Shown: positions 37,491 to 44,942 of the stretch, piece after piece | Layout: every line of letters begins with the position of its first letter | Numbering within the stretch: the stretch's first letter is position 1 | Source: Micromonospora terminaliae | GTDB lineage: Bacteria > Actinomycetota > Actinomycetes > Mycobacteriales > Micromonosporaceae | Reading direction: 5' to 3' | Length of the DNA: 64,000 nucleotides | NCBI RefSeq assembly: GCF_009671205.1 | Contig: NZ_CP045309.1 | Coordinates: 310,001 to 374,000 of the forward strand | Notes under the pieces: model-generated | Told to the model about the DNA's origin: nothing | The model's input: only the letters and a program-made list of their open reading frames with translations | Database searches by the model: none | Program-made: the position numbers and the translations under genes

Positions 37491-38237
37491 ATGCCGGAGA
37501 TGGTGCAGCCCCAGGTCAAGTTGATCGCGTGGACCCAGTTCCAGGCCCCGGACGACGTGCCGTGGTCGACCGACGCGGAGGGCGGTCAGGCGCTCGCCGA
37601 GTTCGCCGGCCGGGCCTGTTACCAGAGCTGGAAGAAGCCGAACCCGGCCACCGCGACGAACGCCGGTTACCTGGCGCACATCCTGGACGTGGGGCACCTG
37701 TCCGTGCTGGAGCACGGCTCCGTGAGCTTCTACTTCAGTGGGGTGTCCCGGTCCTTCACCCACGAGCTGATCCGGCACCGGCACTTCTCCTACTCGCAGC
37801 TCTCCCAGCGCTACGTCCCGGAGCGGGACGCGGCCATGGTCGAGCCCGCGGTGATCGCCGAGGACCCGGAGCTGCACAAGAGGTTCGTCGAGGCGAGCGA
37901 GGCGGCGGTCCGGGCGTACACCGAGTTGCTGGAGGGTCTGGAGGCCCGGTTCACCGACGAGCCCAACCCGACGCTGCGCCGCAAGCAGGCCCGGCAGGCG
38001 GCCCGCGCGGTGCTGCCCAACGCCACCGAGACCCGGATCGTGGTGACCGGCAACTACCGGGCGTGGCGGCACTTCATCAAGATGCGCGCCACCGAACACG
38101 CCGACGTCGAGATCCGCGAGCTGGCCGTGGAGTGCCTGCGGCAGCTCCAGGGCGTCGCGCCGAACGTCTTCGCCGACTTCGTGATCTCCACGCTTCCCGA
38201 CGGCACCGAGGTGGCGGCGTCTCCGCACGCCGAGTGA
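37491..38237 (+). CDS. thyX: flavin-dependent thymidylate synthase ThyX
   Basis: ThyX makes dTMP from dUMP using FAD, NADPH and methylene-tetrahydrofolate. The 248-residue protein carries the ThyX signature [14 protein letters not shown] at residues 95-108 and the substrate-binding [21 protein letters not shown] near 170-190. ATG 37491 is fixed by family length and the TACAGT box; upstream in-frame codons run through repeat DNA and are not part of the gene. It neighbours dapA, as in other actinobacteria. Confidence 0.96.
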   Translation: MPEMVQPQVKLIAWTQFQAPDDVPWSTDAEGGQALAEFAGRACYQSWKKPNPATATNAGYLAHILDVGHLSVLEHGSVSFYFSGVSRSFTHELIRHRHFSYSQLSQRYVPERDAAMVEPAVIAEDPELHKRFVEASEAAVRAYTELLEGLEARFTDEPNPTLRRKQARQAARAVLPNATETRIVVTGNYRAWRHFIKMRATEHADVEIRELAVECLRQLQGVAPNVFADFVISTLPDGTEVAASPHAE

Positions 38238-38277
38238 GTCGTCGCCCTTCGCCGCCGGGGCCCCGGTGGTCGTCCGC

Positions 38278-38283
38278 TAGGTT
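38278..38283 (+). promoter_or_regulatory. -10 box (TAGGTT) for dapA
   Basis: TAGGTT is followed after 6 nt by ATG 38290. The same hexamer precedes dapB. A GTG immediately after the box would be an unlikely start, so ATG 38290 with a leaderless mRNA is favoured. Confidence 0.5.
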
Positions 38284-38289
38284 GTGAAC

Positions 38290-39216
38290 ATGACGCACGA
38301 CCTCCCTGCCGCCGCGAACCGGGGCGCGTCGCGCCCGTTCGGGCGACTGATCACGGCCATGGTGACCCCGTTCACCGCCGACGGGTCGCTCGACCTCGAC
38401 GGCGCCGCACGGCTCGCCGGCCACCTCGTCGACGAGCAGGGCAACGACGCGCTGGTACTCAACGGCACCACCGGCGAGTCGCCGACCACCACCGACGCGG
38501 AGAAGGAGGCCCTGATCCGCGCCGTCGCGGAGGCGGTCGGTGACCGGGCCCGGATCGTGGCCGGGGTGGGCACCAACGACACCCGGCACACGGTCGAGCT
38601 GGCCGCCCAGGCGGAGAAGGCCGGCGCGCACGGCCTGCTGGTGGTGACCCCGTACTACAACAAGCCGCCGCAGGCCGGGCTGCTGAGCCACTTCACCGCG
38701 GTCGCCGACGCCAGCGGCCTGCCGATCATGGTGTACGACATCCCGCACCGCACCGGCACCGCGATCGCCACCGACACCCTGGTGAGGCTGGCCGAGCACG
38801 GCCGGATCGTGGCGGTCAAGGACGCCAAGGGCGACCTCACCGCCACCTCCTGGGTGCTGGCCCGCAGCGACCTGGCCTTCTACTGCGGTGAGGACGCCCT
38901 GACCCTGCCCGCCCTGGCGGTCGGCTCGGTCGGTGTGGTCGGCACCTCCACGCACTTCACGGGCGCGCAGACCAAGCAGATGATCGAGGCGTACGAGGCG
39001 GGCGACATGGCCACGGCGCTCACCCTGCACCGGCGGCTGCTGCCCCTGTTCACCGGCATCTTCCGGACCCAGGGCGTGATCCTGGTGAAGGCCGGCCTGG
39101 CGGCCAAGGGCCTGCCGGCCGGGCCGGTACGCCTGCCGCTGGTGGACGCCACCAGCGACGAACTGGCCCAGCTGCGCGCCGACTGCGCCGCCGCGGGCCT
39201 GCCCCTGCCCGAATGA
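38290..39216 (+). CDS. dapA: 4-hydroxy-tetrahydrodipicolinate synthase
   Basis: DapA condenses pyruvate and aspartate semialdehyde, the first committed step to diaminopimelate and lysine. The 308-residue TIM-barrel protein has GTTGESPTTTDAEK, VVTPYYNKPPQAGL, YDIPHRTG and the Schiff-base lysine in IVAVKDAKGD (K177). The leaderless start at 38290 is preferred to GTG 38284. The gene is followed after 51 bp by RNase J. Confidence 0.96.
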   Translation: MTHDLPAAANRGASRPFGRLITAMVTPFTADGSLDLDGAARLAGHLVDEQGNDALVLNGTTGESPTTTDAEKEALIRAVAEAVGDRARIVAGVGTNDTRHTVELAAQAEKAGAHGLLVVTPYYNKPPQAGLLSHFTAVADASGLPIMVYDIPHRTGTAIATDTLVRLAEHGRIVAVKDAKGDLTATSWVLARSDLAFYCGEDALTLPALAVGSVGVVGTSTHFTGAQTKQMIEAYEAGDMATALTLHRRLLPLFTGIFRTQGVILVKAGLAAKGLPAGPVRLPLVDATSDELAQLRADCAAAGLPLPE

Positions 39217-39267
39217 TCGAACGACACGACGGACGCCGCGCGACGGCGTCGCAGAATGAGGTGACGC

Positions 39268-40956
39268 GTGACCGAGGCGCACATCGAGGGTGAGCTGCCC
39301 CCGCCACTGCCGGAGGGCGGCCTGCGGATCATCCCGCTCGGCGGACTCGGCGCCATCGGCCGGAACATGACGGTCTTCGAGTACGACGGCAAGCTGCTGA
39401 TCGTGGACTGCGGGGTACTCTTCCCCGACGTCGAGCAGCCGGGCGTGGATCTGATCCTGCCCGACTTCGGCCCGATCCTGGACCGGCTCGGCGACGTGCA
39501 GGCGATCGTGCTCACCCACGGACACGAGGACCACATCGGCGCGGTGCCGTACCTGCTCGCCCACAAGCCGGACATCCCGCTGGTCGGCTCGCAGTTCACC
39601 CTGGCGCTGGTCGAGGCGAAGCTGGCCGAGCGGCGGATCCAGCCGTACACGCTGACGGTCGCCGAGGGCCGGCGCGAGCGGCTCGGCCCGTTCGAGTGCG
39701 AGTTCTTCGCCGTGAACCACTCGATCCCGGACGCGCTCGCGGTGGCCATCCGCACCGGCGCCGGCCTGGTGCTGCACACCGGCGACTTCAAGATGGACCA
39801 GCTCCCGCTCGACGGCCGCATCACCGACCTGGCCGGCTTCGCCCGGCTCGGCGCCGAGGGCGTGGATCTGCTGCTCTCCGACTCCACCAACGCGGAGATC
39901 CCCGGCTTCGTCACCCCGGAGCGGGAGATCGGCCCGGTGCTCGACTCGATCTTCGCGAAGGCGCGTGGCCGGATCATCGTCGCCTCGTTCGCCTCCCACG
40001 TGCACCGGGTGCAGCAGGTCTTCGACTCGGCGATCGAGCACGGCCGCAAGGTGGCGCTGATCGGCCGGTCGATGGTGCGCAACATGGGCATCGCCCGCGA
40101 CCTGGGCCTGCTCAACATTCCGCCGGGCCTGGTGGTCGGGCTGGAGGAGGCCACGACCCTGCCGCCCGAGCAGATCGTGCTGATGTCCACCGGCTCGCAG
40201 GGCGAGCCGATGAGCGCGCTGGGCCGGATGGCCAGCGGCGACCACCGGCACATCACCATCGCCCCCGGCGACACCGTGGTGCTCGCGTCCTCGCTGGTAC
40301 CGGGCAACGAGACCTCGGTCTACCGGGTGATCAACCGGCTGGCCCGCGCCGGCGCGAACGTGATCCACAAGGACGTGGCCAAGGTGCACGTCTCGGGTCA
40401 CGCTCCGGCCGGCGAGCTGCTCTACCTGCTCAACGTCACCCGGCCCAGCAACCTCATGCCGGTGCACGGCGAGTGGCGGCACCTGCGGGCGCACGCCCGG
40501 CTCGGCATCGAGTCCGGCGTCGCGCCGGACCGGGTGGTGCTCTGCGAGGACGGCGACGTGGTCGACCTGGTCGACGGTCGGGCCAGCCTGGTCGGCCACG
40601 TGAAGAGCCGCTACGTCTACGTCGACGGCCTCGCGGTCGGCGACGTGAGCGAGTCGCTGCTCACCGAGCGTCGGATCCTCGGCGACGGCGGCTTCATCGC
40701 GACCACCGTGGTGATCGACTCGGTCACCGGCAAGGTGGTCGGCGGGCCGACCGTCTCGGCGAAGGGCTTCTCGGAGGACCCGGAGGCGTTCAACCCGGTG
40801 GTCCCGCTGGTCACCGAGGCGCTCAACCGGGCCGCCGCGGACGGCATCACCGACCCGCACCAGCTCCAGCAGATCGTCCGGCGCACCGTCGGGCGCTGGG
40901 TCAACGACGCGTACCGCCGCCGGCCGATGATCGTCCCGACGGTCGTCGAGGTCTGA
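39268..40956 (+). CDS. rnj: ribonuclease J
   Basis: RNase J is a beta-CASP metallo-beta-lactamase exo/endoribonuclease for mRNA and rRNA processing. The 562-residue protein has the zinc site HGHEDH (84-89), HTGDFKMD, SDSTNAE, the beta-CASP domain (IIVASFASHVHRVQQ, STGSQGEPMSAL) and VSGHAPAGELLYLLN, plus a C-terminal domain. GTG 39268 has GAGGTGA upstream. The dapA-rnj-(ftsK) order is typical of actinobacteria, though here about 4 kb of other genes lies between rnj and ftsK. Confidence 0.96.
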   Translation: MTEAHIEGELPPPLPEGGLRIIPLGGLGAIGRNMTVFEYDGKLLIVDCGVLFPDVEQPGVDLILPDFGPILDRLGDVQAIVLTHGHEDHIGAVPYLLAHKPDIPLVGSQFTLALVEAKLAERRIQPYTLTVAEGRRERLGPFECEFFAVNHSIPDALAVAIRTGAGLVLHTGDFKMDQLPLDGRITDLAGFARLGAEGVDLLLSDSTNAEIPGFVTPEREIGPVLDSIFAKARGRIIVASFASHVHRVQQVFDSAIEHGRKVALIGRSMVRNMGIARDLGLLNIPPGLVVGLEEATTLPPEQIVLMSTGSQGEPMSALGRMASGDHRHITIAPGDTVVLASSLVPGNETSVYRVINRLARAGANVIHKDVAKVHVSGHAPAGELLYLLNVTRPSNLMPVHGEWRHLRAHARLGIESGVAPDRVVLCEDGDVVDLVDGRASLVGHVKSRYVYVDGLAVGDVSESLLTERRILGDGGFIATTVVIDSVTGKVVGGPTVSAKGFSEDPEAFNPVVPLVTEALNRAAADGITDPHQLQQIVRRTVGRWVNDAYRRRPMIVPTVVEV

Positions 40957-40972
40957 CCCACGCCGGCTCCGC

Positions 40973-41004
40973 ACGCCGGTCCACCGTCCGCGGTGGGCCG
41001 GCGT
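40973..41004 (+). terminator. rnj terminator
   Basis: A 14-bp stem (ACGCCGGTCCACCG, loop TCCG, one T-G pair) begins 16 bp after the rnj stop. The rest of the 175-bp gap to the protease gene shows only a Shine-Dalgarno (GGGAGGAG). Confidence 0.7.
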
Positions 41005-41131
41005 CGTCGCTCTCCGGGTACGCCCCGACGCGCTCCGTCGATGCTGGCCGCTCGCGTTCAACCGATCGGCGCCCGTCTCCGTATTCCGCTCCGGCAGGCG
41101 TACCCCGCGCCGGCCGGGAGGAGCGTGGCGG

Positions 41132-42688
41132 ATGGACCGCAGACGGATGACAGCCATCGCCGTACTGGTGGCGGCGGCGGGCACGGCGGCGGCGGTGACC
41201 CTGCCGTCGTTCGCCGGCGAGAACCCGGCGACCCGGCGGGCCGCCCCGGCGGCGTCCGACGCGGTCGCGCCCGAGGTGCTGGACGCGCTGAGCCGCGACC
41301 TCTCGCTCACCCGGGACCAGGCGGTGCGGCGGCTGAAGACCGAGCGGTGGGCGTCCGGCACGGTGGCGAAACTCCGCGGCGAACTGGGCGCCGACTACGG
41401 CGGCAGCTGGCTCGGCGCGGACGGCACGACCCTGAACGTGGCGGTGGCCGACCCCGCGCAGGCGGCCCGGGTGACCGCCGTGGGCGCGGTGCCGAAGCGG
41501 GTCGACCGCGGGGTCGCCGAGCTGGACGCCGTGAAGACCCGCCTCGACGCGGCCGGCGGCGAGGCCACCCCCGACGTCGCGGGCTGGTACGTCGACGTGG
41601 CCGCCAACTCGGTCGTGGTGGTCGCCCAGCCCGGGGCGGAGGCGGCCGGTCGCCGGTTCGCGCAGGCCAGCGGCGTGCCGGCCGGTGCCGTCCGGGTGCG
41701 GACCGCCGACGAGGCGCCCCGCCCGCTGTTCGACGTGCGGGGCGGCGACGCGTACTTCATCAACGACGCCGGCCGCTGCTCGGTCGGCTTCTCGGTGGTC
41801 GGCGGCTTCGTCACGGCCGGGCACTGCGGCCGGCCGGGGGACCGGACCGCGGGCGCGAACCGGGTCGCCCAGGGCACGTTCGCGGCCTCCTCATTCCCCG
41901 GCGACGACTGGGCCGTCGTCGAGGTCAACGGGCAGTGGACGCCGCAGGGCGTGGTGAACGACTTCAACGGCGGCACGGTGCCGGTGAACGGCTCCACCGA
42001 GGCCCCGGTCGGCGCCTCGGTGTGCCGCTCCGGCTCGACCACCGGCACCCGCTGCGGGGTGATCCAGGCGAAGAACGCCACGGTGAACTATCCGGAGGGG
42101 ACGGTCACCGGCCTGACCCGGACGAACGTCTGCGCCGAGCCGGGCGACTCGGGCGGCGCCTGGCTCTCCGGTGACCAGGCGCAGGGCGTCACCTCGGGCG
42201 GCTCCGGCGACTGCACGCGCGGCGGCGTGACCTTCTTCCAGCCGGTCAACGAGATCCTCCAGCGCAACAACCTGACCCTGGTCACCGCGAACGGCCAGCC
42301 CTCGGCACCACCGGCCGGGGGCGGCGCCACCGCCCCGCCGGCGAGCACCGCGCCGGCCACCCCGCCGGCCGGCGACGCGACGGACTGCACCGGGCAGGTG
42401 GGCCGGACCGGCCGGATCGCCGCCGGGCGGGCGCAGGTCCAGCCGGACGGCCGCTTCTTCCGGGTCTCCGGCGGCGCCCAGGAGGCGTGCGTGTCCGCGC
42501 CGGAGGGCGCCCGGGTGGTGCTGGAGCTGCAACGCTTCACCGGCAGCGCGTTCCGCACCGTGGCCCGCGCGACCAGCGCCGACGGGCTCGCCCGGCTGAC
42601 CGCCGACACCCCGGCCGGCGCCTACCGCTACCGGGTGGTCGGGCTGGCCGGCGCCGGCGAGTACACCCTGGCGTTCTCCGCCCGCTGA
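41132..42688 (+). CDS. secreted S1E (alpha-lytic/streptogrisin-like) serine protease
   Basis: A 518-residue preproprotease. The order is signal peptide (about 1-29, RRMTAIAVLVAAAGTAAAVTL), alpha-lytic-protease-type prodomain (about 40-200), and chymotrypsin-fold catalytic domain with H231 (TAGHCG), D259 (GDDWAVV) and S340 (EPGDSGGA). A Pro/Ala/Thr linker (about 395-420) leads to a C-terminal beta domain of about 90 residues, possibly a carbohydrate- or surface-binding pre-peptidase-like domain. Paired cysteines flank the active site as in streptogrisins. It probably degrades extracellular protein for nutrition. Confidence 0.93.
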   Translation: MDRRRMTAIAVLVAAAGTAAAVTLPSFAGENPATRRAAPAASDAVAPEVLDALSRDLSLTRDQAVRRLKTERWASGTVAKLRGELGADYGGSWLGADGTTLNVAVADPAQAARVTAVGAVPKRVDRGVAELDAVKTRLDAAGGEATPDVAGWYVDVAANSVVVVAQPGAEAAGRRFAQASGVPAGAVRVRTADEAPRPLFDVRGGDAYFINDAGRCSVGFSVVGGFVTAGHCGRPGDRTAGANRVAQGTFAASSFPGDDWAVVEVNGQWTPQGVVNDFNGGTVPVNGSTEAPVGASVCRSGSTTGTRCGVIQAKNATVNYPEGTVTGLTRTNVCAEPGDSGGAWLSGDQAQGVTSGGSGDCTRGGVTFFQPVNEILQRNNLTLVTANGQPSAPPAGGGATAPPASTAPATPPAGDATDCTGQVGRTGRIAAGRAQVQPDGRFFRVSGGAQEACVSAPEGARVVLELQRFTGSAFRTVARATSADGLARLTADTPAGAYRYRVVGLAGAGEYTLAFSAR

Positions 42689-42723
42689 CCCGCCGCCGGG
42701 CCGGCTCCCGGCGGCACCGGACC

Positions 42724-42762
42724 GCGGCCCCCGTCCACCACCGCCCGGTGGCCGGGGGCCGC
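42724..42762. terminator. terminator between convergent genes
   Basis: A 10-bp outer stem (GCGGCCCCCG) and a 5-bp inner stem (CCACC/GGTGG) separated by one mismatch lie between the protease stop and the end of the YbjN-domain gene. Confidence 0.7.
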
Positions 42763-42775
42763 GCCACGTCCGGGC

Positions 42776-44353
42776 TCACGGCAGCGCCGCGACCGCCTCG
42801 GCGTACGCGGCCCCGGTGCTGACCGCCGACGTGACCAGCACGACGAGCTGCGCGCGGGCCACCCCGTACGCCAGATCGGTGGTGACGTCGGCGGCCAGCA
42901 GCAGCGTCCCGTCGCCCGGATCGTGGACGTACGCCGCGGGCAGCAGCCGGTCGTGGTTCCAGGCGTTGCAGAACGCGTACGCCTCGGCGCGACGGTCGGC
43001 CGGCAGCCGGCGTAGCGCCACGGCCCGCGCGTGCAGCACCTCGCCCTGCGGCCCGAGCCGCCGGAACTGGACCACCGCCTCGCCCCAGCGCCCCACCACG
43101 GTGCCGTCGGGCTCCACCCGGTACGCGTCGCCGCGCGCGTCGAGGGCGGCCGTGAGCATGCGCAGGCTCAGCGGGGCCGGTTCCTCCTCGCCGGGCGACC
43201 CGGGCTCGGCCGGGTCGTCGTCGGGGATCTCGTCCTCGGCGGGCAGCGGCACCGGCTCGGCGAGCGGCCGCTCGGCCAGCCAGGACGCGATCCGGCCGGA
43301 CTGGTGGCCGGTGCCGTTGCGGGCGTCGAAGCTGCCGGCCAGCGTGGTGGCGAGGGACTGGAGCTGGCCGGCGAGCGTCGCCACGTCCACGTCGGCGGCC
43401 GGCCGGGGCCCGTGCCCGGGGCGATGGATGCGCCGTCCGCCGAGACCGGCCTCGACGGCCAGCCCGCAGAGCAGCGCGCCGGCGGCGGCGAACTCCATGG
43501 CGGACAGGTCGTCGGCCGGGTGGTCCAGCCCGGGCAGCTGCTCGGCCAGCACGTCCAGCCCGTGCGCCAGGTGCCCGCCCAGCGCGCAGAACCGCAGGTG
43601 CGCGGCGAGCTGCGGGAAGGCGGCCCGCTCGCGGCGGTGTCGCCGGTACGCCCGCACGTGCGCCCGCGCGGCGCGCGCCGCCTCGCCGGTACGCAGCCAG
43701 GGCAGCAGCCCCGCGGCGAGGGCCCGCTCCGGCTGGTCGGTGCAGGCCGGCTCGCCGTCCAGCGCCGGCCCCAGCGCGGCCAGCGCGGCCGCCGGCTCGC
43801 CCCACCCGGCCAGCAGCTCGGCGCGCCGGGCCGGTGCGCAGCCGGGGCAGCCGGCCACCGGGTGGGACGCGTCGGCGGCGGACCAGTGGTCGTACTCGTG
43901 GCGGGCCGCCGGCTCGTCGCCGAGGTGGTCGGCGAGCCGGCAGCGCAGCTCGGCCACCGGCCCGGCGTGCGGGCCCAGCCGGTCGGCGAGATCGTCCAGG
44001 AGGGAGCGGCCCTGGTCCAGGGGCACCCGGGGCGTGCCGAACAGCGCCTCCACGGCCTGTCGCTGGTGCCGTCGCAGCCGCTCGGCCTCGCCGGGCCGGC
44101 CGTCGAGCAGCTCCGGCCGGGCGTCCACGGTGGCCACGCACCGGCGCACCGGCTCCACCATCCGCCACCGCTCGCCCAGCTGCAGGTACGCCTCGATCAG
44201 CGCGAACCGCGCCGCCAGCCCGGTGCGCGGGTCGCCGGTGGCGTCCGCCCGGGCGGCGATCCGTTCCAGTTCGGCGCAGCGGGCCTCGCCGTCGGGCAGG
44301 TCCCGGGCGTCGGCGAGCGCGTCGGCCAGCCCCCGGTCCCGGAAGGTGGTCAT
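42776..44353 (-). CDS. helical-repeat protein with C-terminal YbjN domain
   Basis: A 525-residue protein. The N-terminal about 370 residues are Ala/Leu/Arg-rich helices resembling TPR-like repeats (ARCAELERIAARADATGDPR...). The C-terminal about 140 residues form a YbjN-like domain (GRWGEAVVQFRRLGPQGEVL, AYAFCNAWNHDRLLPAAYVH, ADVTTDLAYGVA). YbjN proteins are putative chaperone-like or regulatory proteins related to type III secretion chaperones. It overlaps the upstream YbjN gene by ATGA and shares its central motif, so the pair arose by duplication of the YbjN domain. Function unknown. Confidence 0.78.
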   Translation of the reverse strand: MTTFRDRGLADALADARDLPDGEARCAELERIAARADATGDPRTGLAARFALIEAYLQLGERWRMVEPVRRCVATVDARPELLDGRPGEAERLRRHQRQAVEALFGTPRVPLDQGRSLLDDLADRLGPHAGPVAELRCRLADHLGDEPAARHEYDHWSAADASHPVAGCPGCAPARRAELLAGWGEPAAALAALGPALDGEPACTDQPERALAAGLLPWLRTGEAARAARAHVRAYRRHRRERAAFPQLAAHLRFCALGGHLAHGLDVLAEQLPGLDHPADDLSAMEFAAAGALLCGLAVEAGLGGRRIHRPGHGPRPAADVDVATLAGQLQSLATTLAGSFDARNGTGHQSGRIASWLAERPLAEPVPLPAEDEIPDDDPAEPGSPGEEEPAPLSLRMLTAALDARGDAYRVEPDGTVVGRWGEAVVQFRRLGPQGEVLHARAVALRRLPADRRAEAYAFCNAWNHDRLLPAAYVHDPGDGTLLLAADVTTDLAYGVARAQLVVLVTSAVSTGAAYAEAVAALP

Positions 44354-44829
44354 CGCAGCGTCCCGCCGGGCAGGTCCGCCACGGTGGCGGCGAGCTGGCA
44401 GCCGGTGGAGACGCCGCAGTCGACGAGCTGGTCGAGCTGGTGCGGGGTGACCCCGCGTTCCAGGTCGGTGGTCACCTCGCCGCAGATCTGGGCCAGCCCG
44501 TCGTCGGCGACGTGCACGAACGCCTTGGGCCAGAGCCGGTCGTGGTTCCAGGCGTTGCAGAAGGCGTGCAGGTCCGGCACCCGCTCGATGCCGAACCGGT
44601 GTGCCGCGACGGTGCGCACCTGGAGCAGCTCCCCGGCGGTGCCGCGCCGGTAGAACCAGATGAGACTGTGGCCCCACCGGCCGACCAGGTCGCCGTCGGC
44701 GTCCTCGGCCACCGCGTACCCCCGGTTTGCCAGCACGGCGGCGATCAGCTCGCGGGTCAGCGGTCGCAGCGTCTGCGGGTGTCCGGCCAGGGGGCCGTCC
44801 GGACCGTCCTCGATCTCCGGCGACGCCAT
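44350..44829 (-). CDS. YbjN domain-containing protein
   Basis: A 159-residue single-domain YbjN protein (GRWGHSLIWFYRRGTAGELLQ, FCNAWNHDRLWPKAFVHV, EVTTDLERGVTPHQLDQLV). It is co-transcribed with the larger YbjN-domain protein through an ATGA overlap. The shared motif CNAWNHDRL(W/L)PxA(F/Y)VH identifies the two as paralogs. ATG 44829 starts the gene, which diverges from ftsK across 113 bp. Confidence 0.85.
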   Translation of the reverse strand: MASPEIEDGPDGPLAGHPQTLRPLTRELIAAVLANRGYAVAEDADGDLVGRWGHSLIWFYRRGTAGELLQVRTVAAHRFGIERVPDLHAFCNAWNHDRLWPKAFVHVADDGLAQICGEVTTDLERGVTPHQLDQLVDCGVSTGCQLAATVADLPGGTLR

Positions 44830-44930
44830 GAGGGCATCCCTTCTGAGGCGAATAACACAACCGGCGGCGGATCCGTGCCGCGACGCGCGGACACGACCCG
44901 GAAAAGCGGCGATCTGCCGGGTCCCGCCGT

Positions 44931-44936
44931 TACGGT
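44931..44936 (+). promoter_or_regulatory. -10 box (TACGGT) for ftsK
   Basis: TACGGT ends 6 nt before the ftsK ATG at 44943, predicting a leaderless transcript. No -35 consensus is visible. Confidence 0.5.
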
Positions 44937-44942
44937 GACTCT

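Noticed and set aside
41891..42609. Minus-strand open frames opposite the protease
   Set aside because: Shadow frames with Arg/Ala/Gly bias; the plus-strand gene has intact signal peptide, prodomain and catalytic triad.
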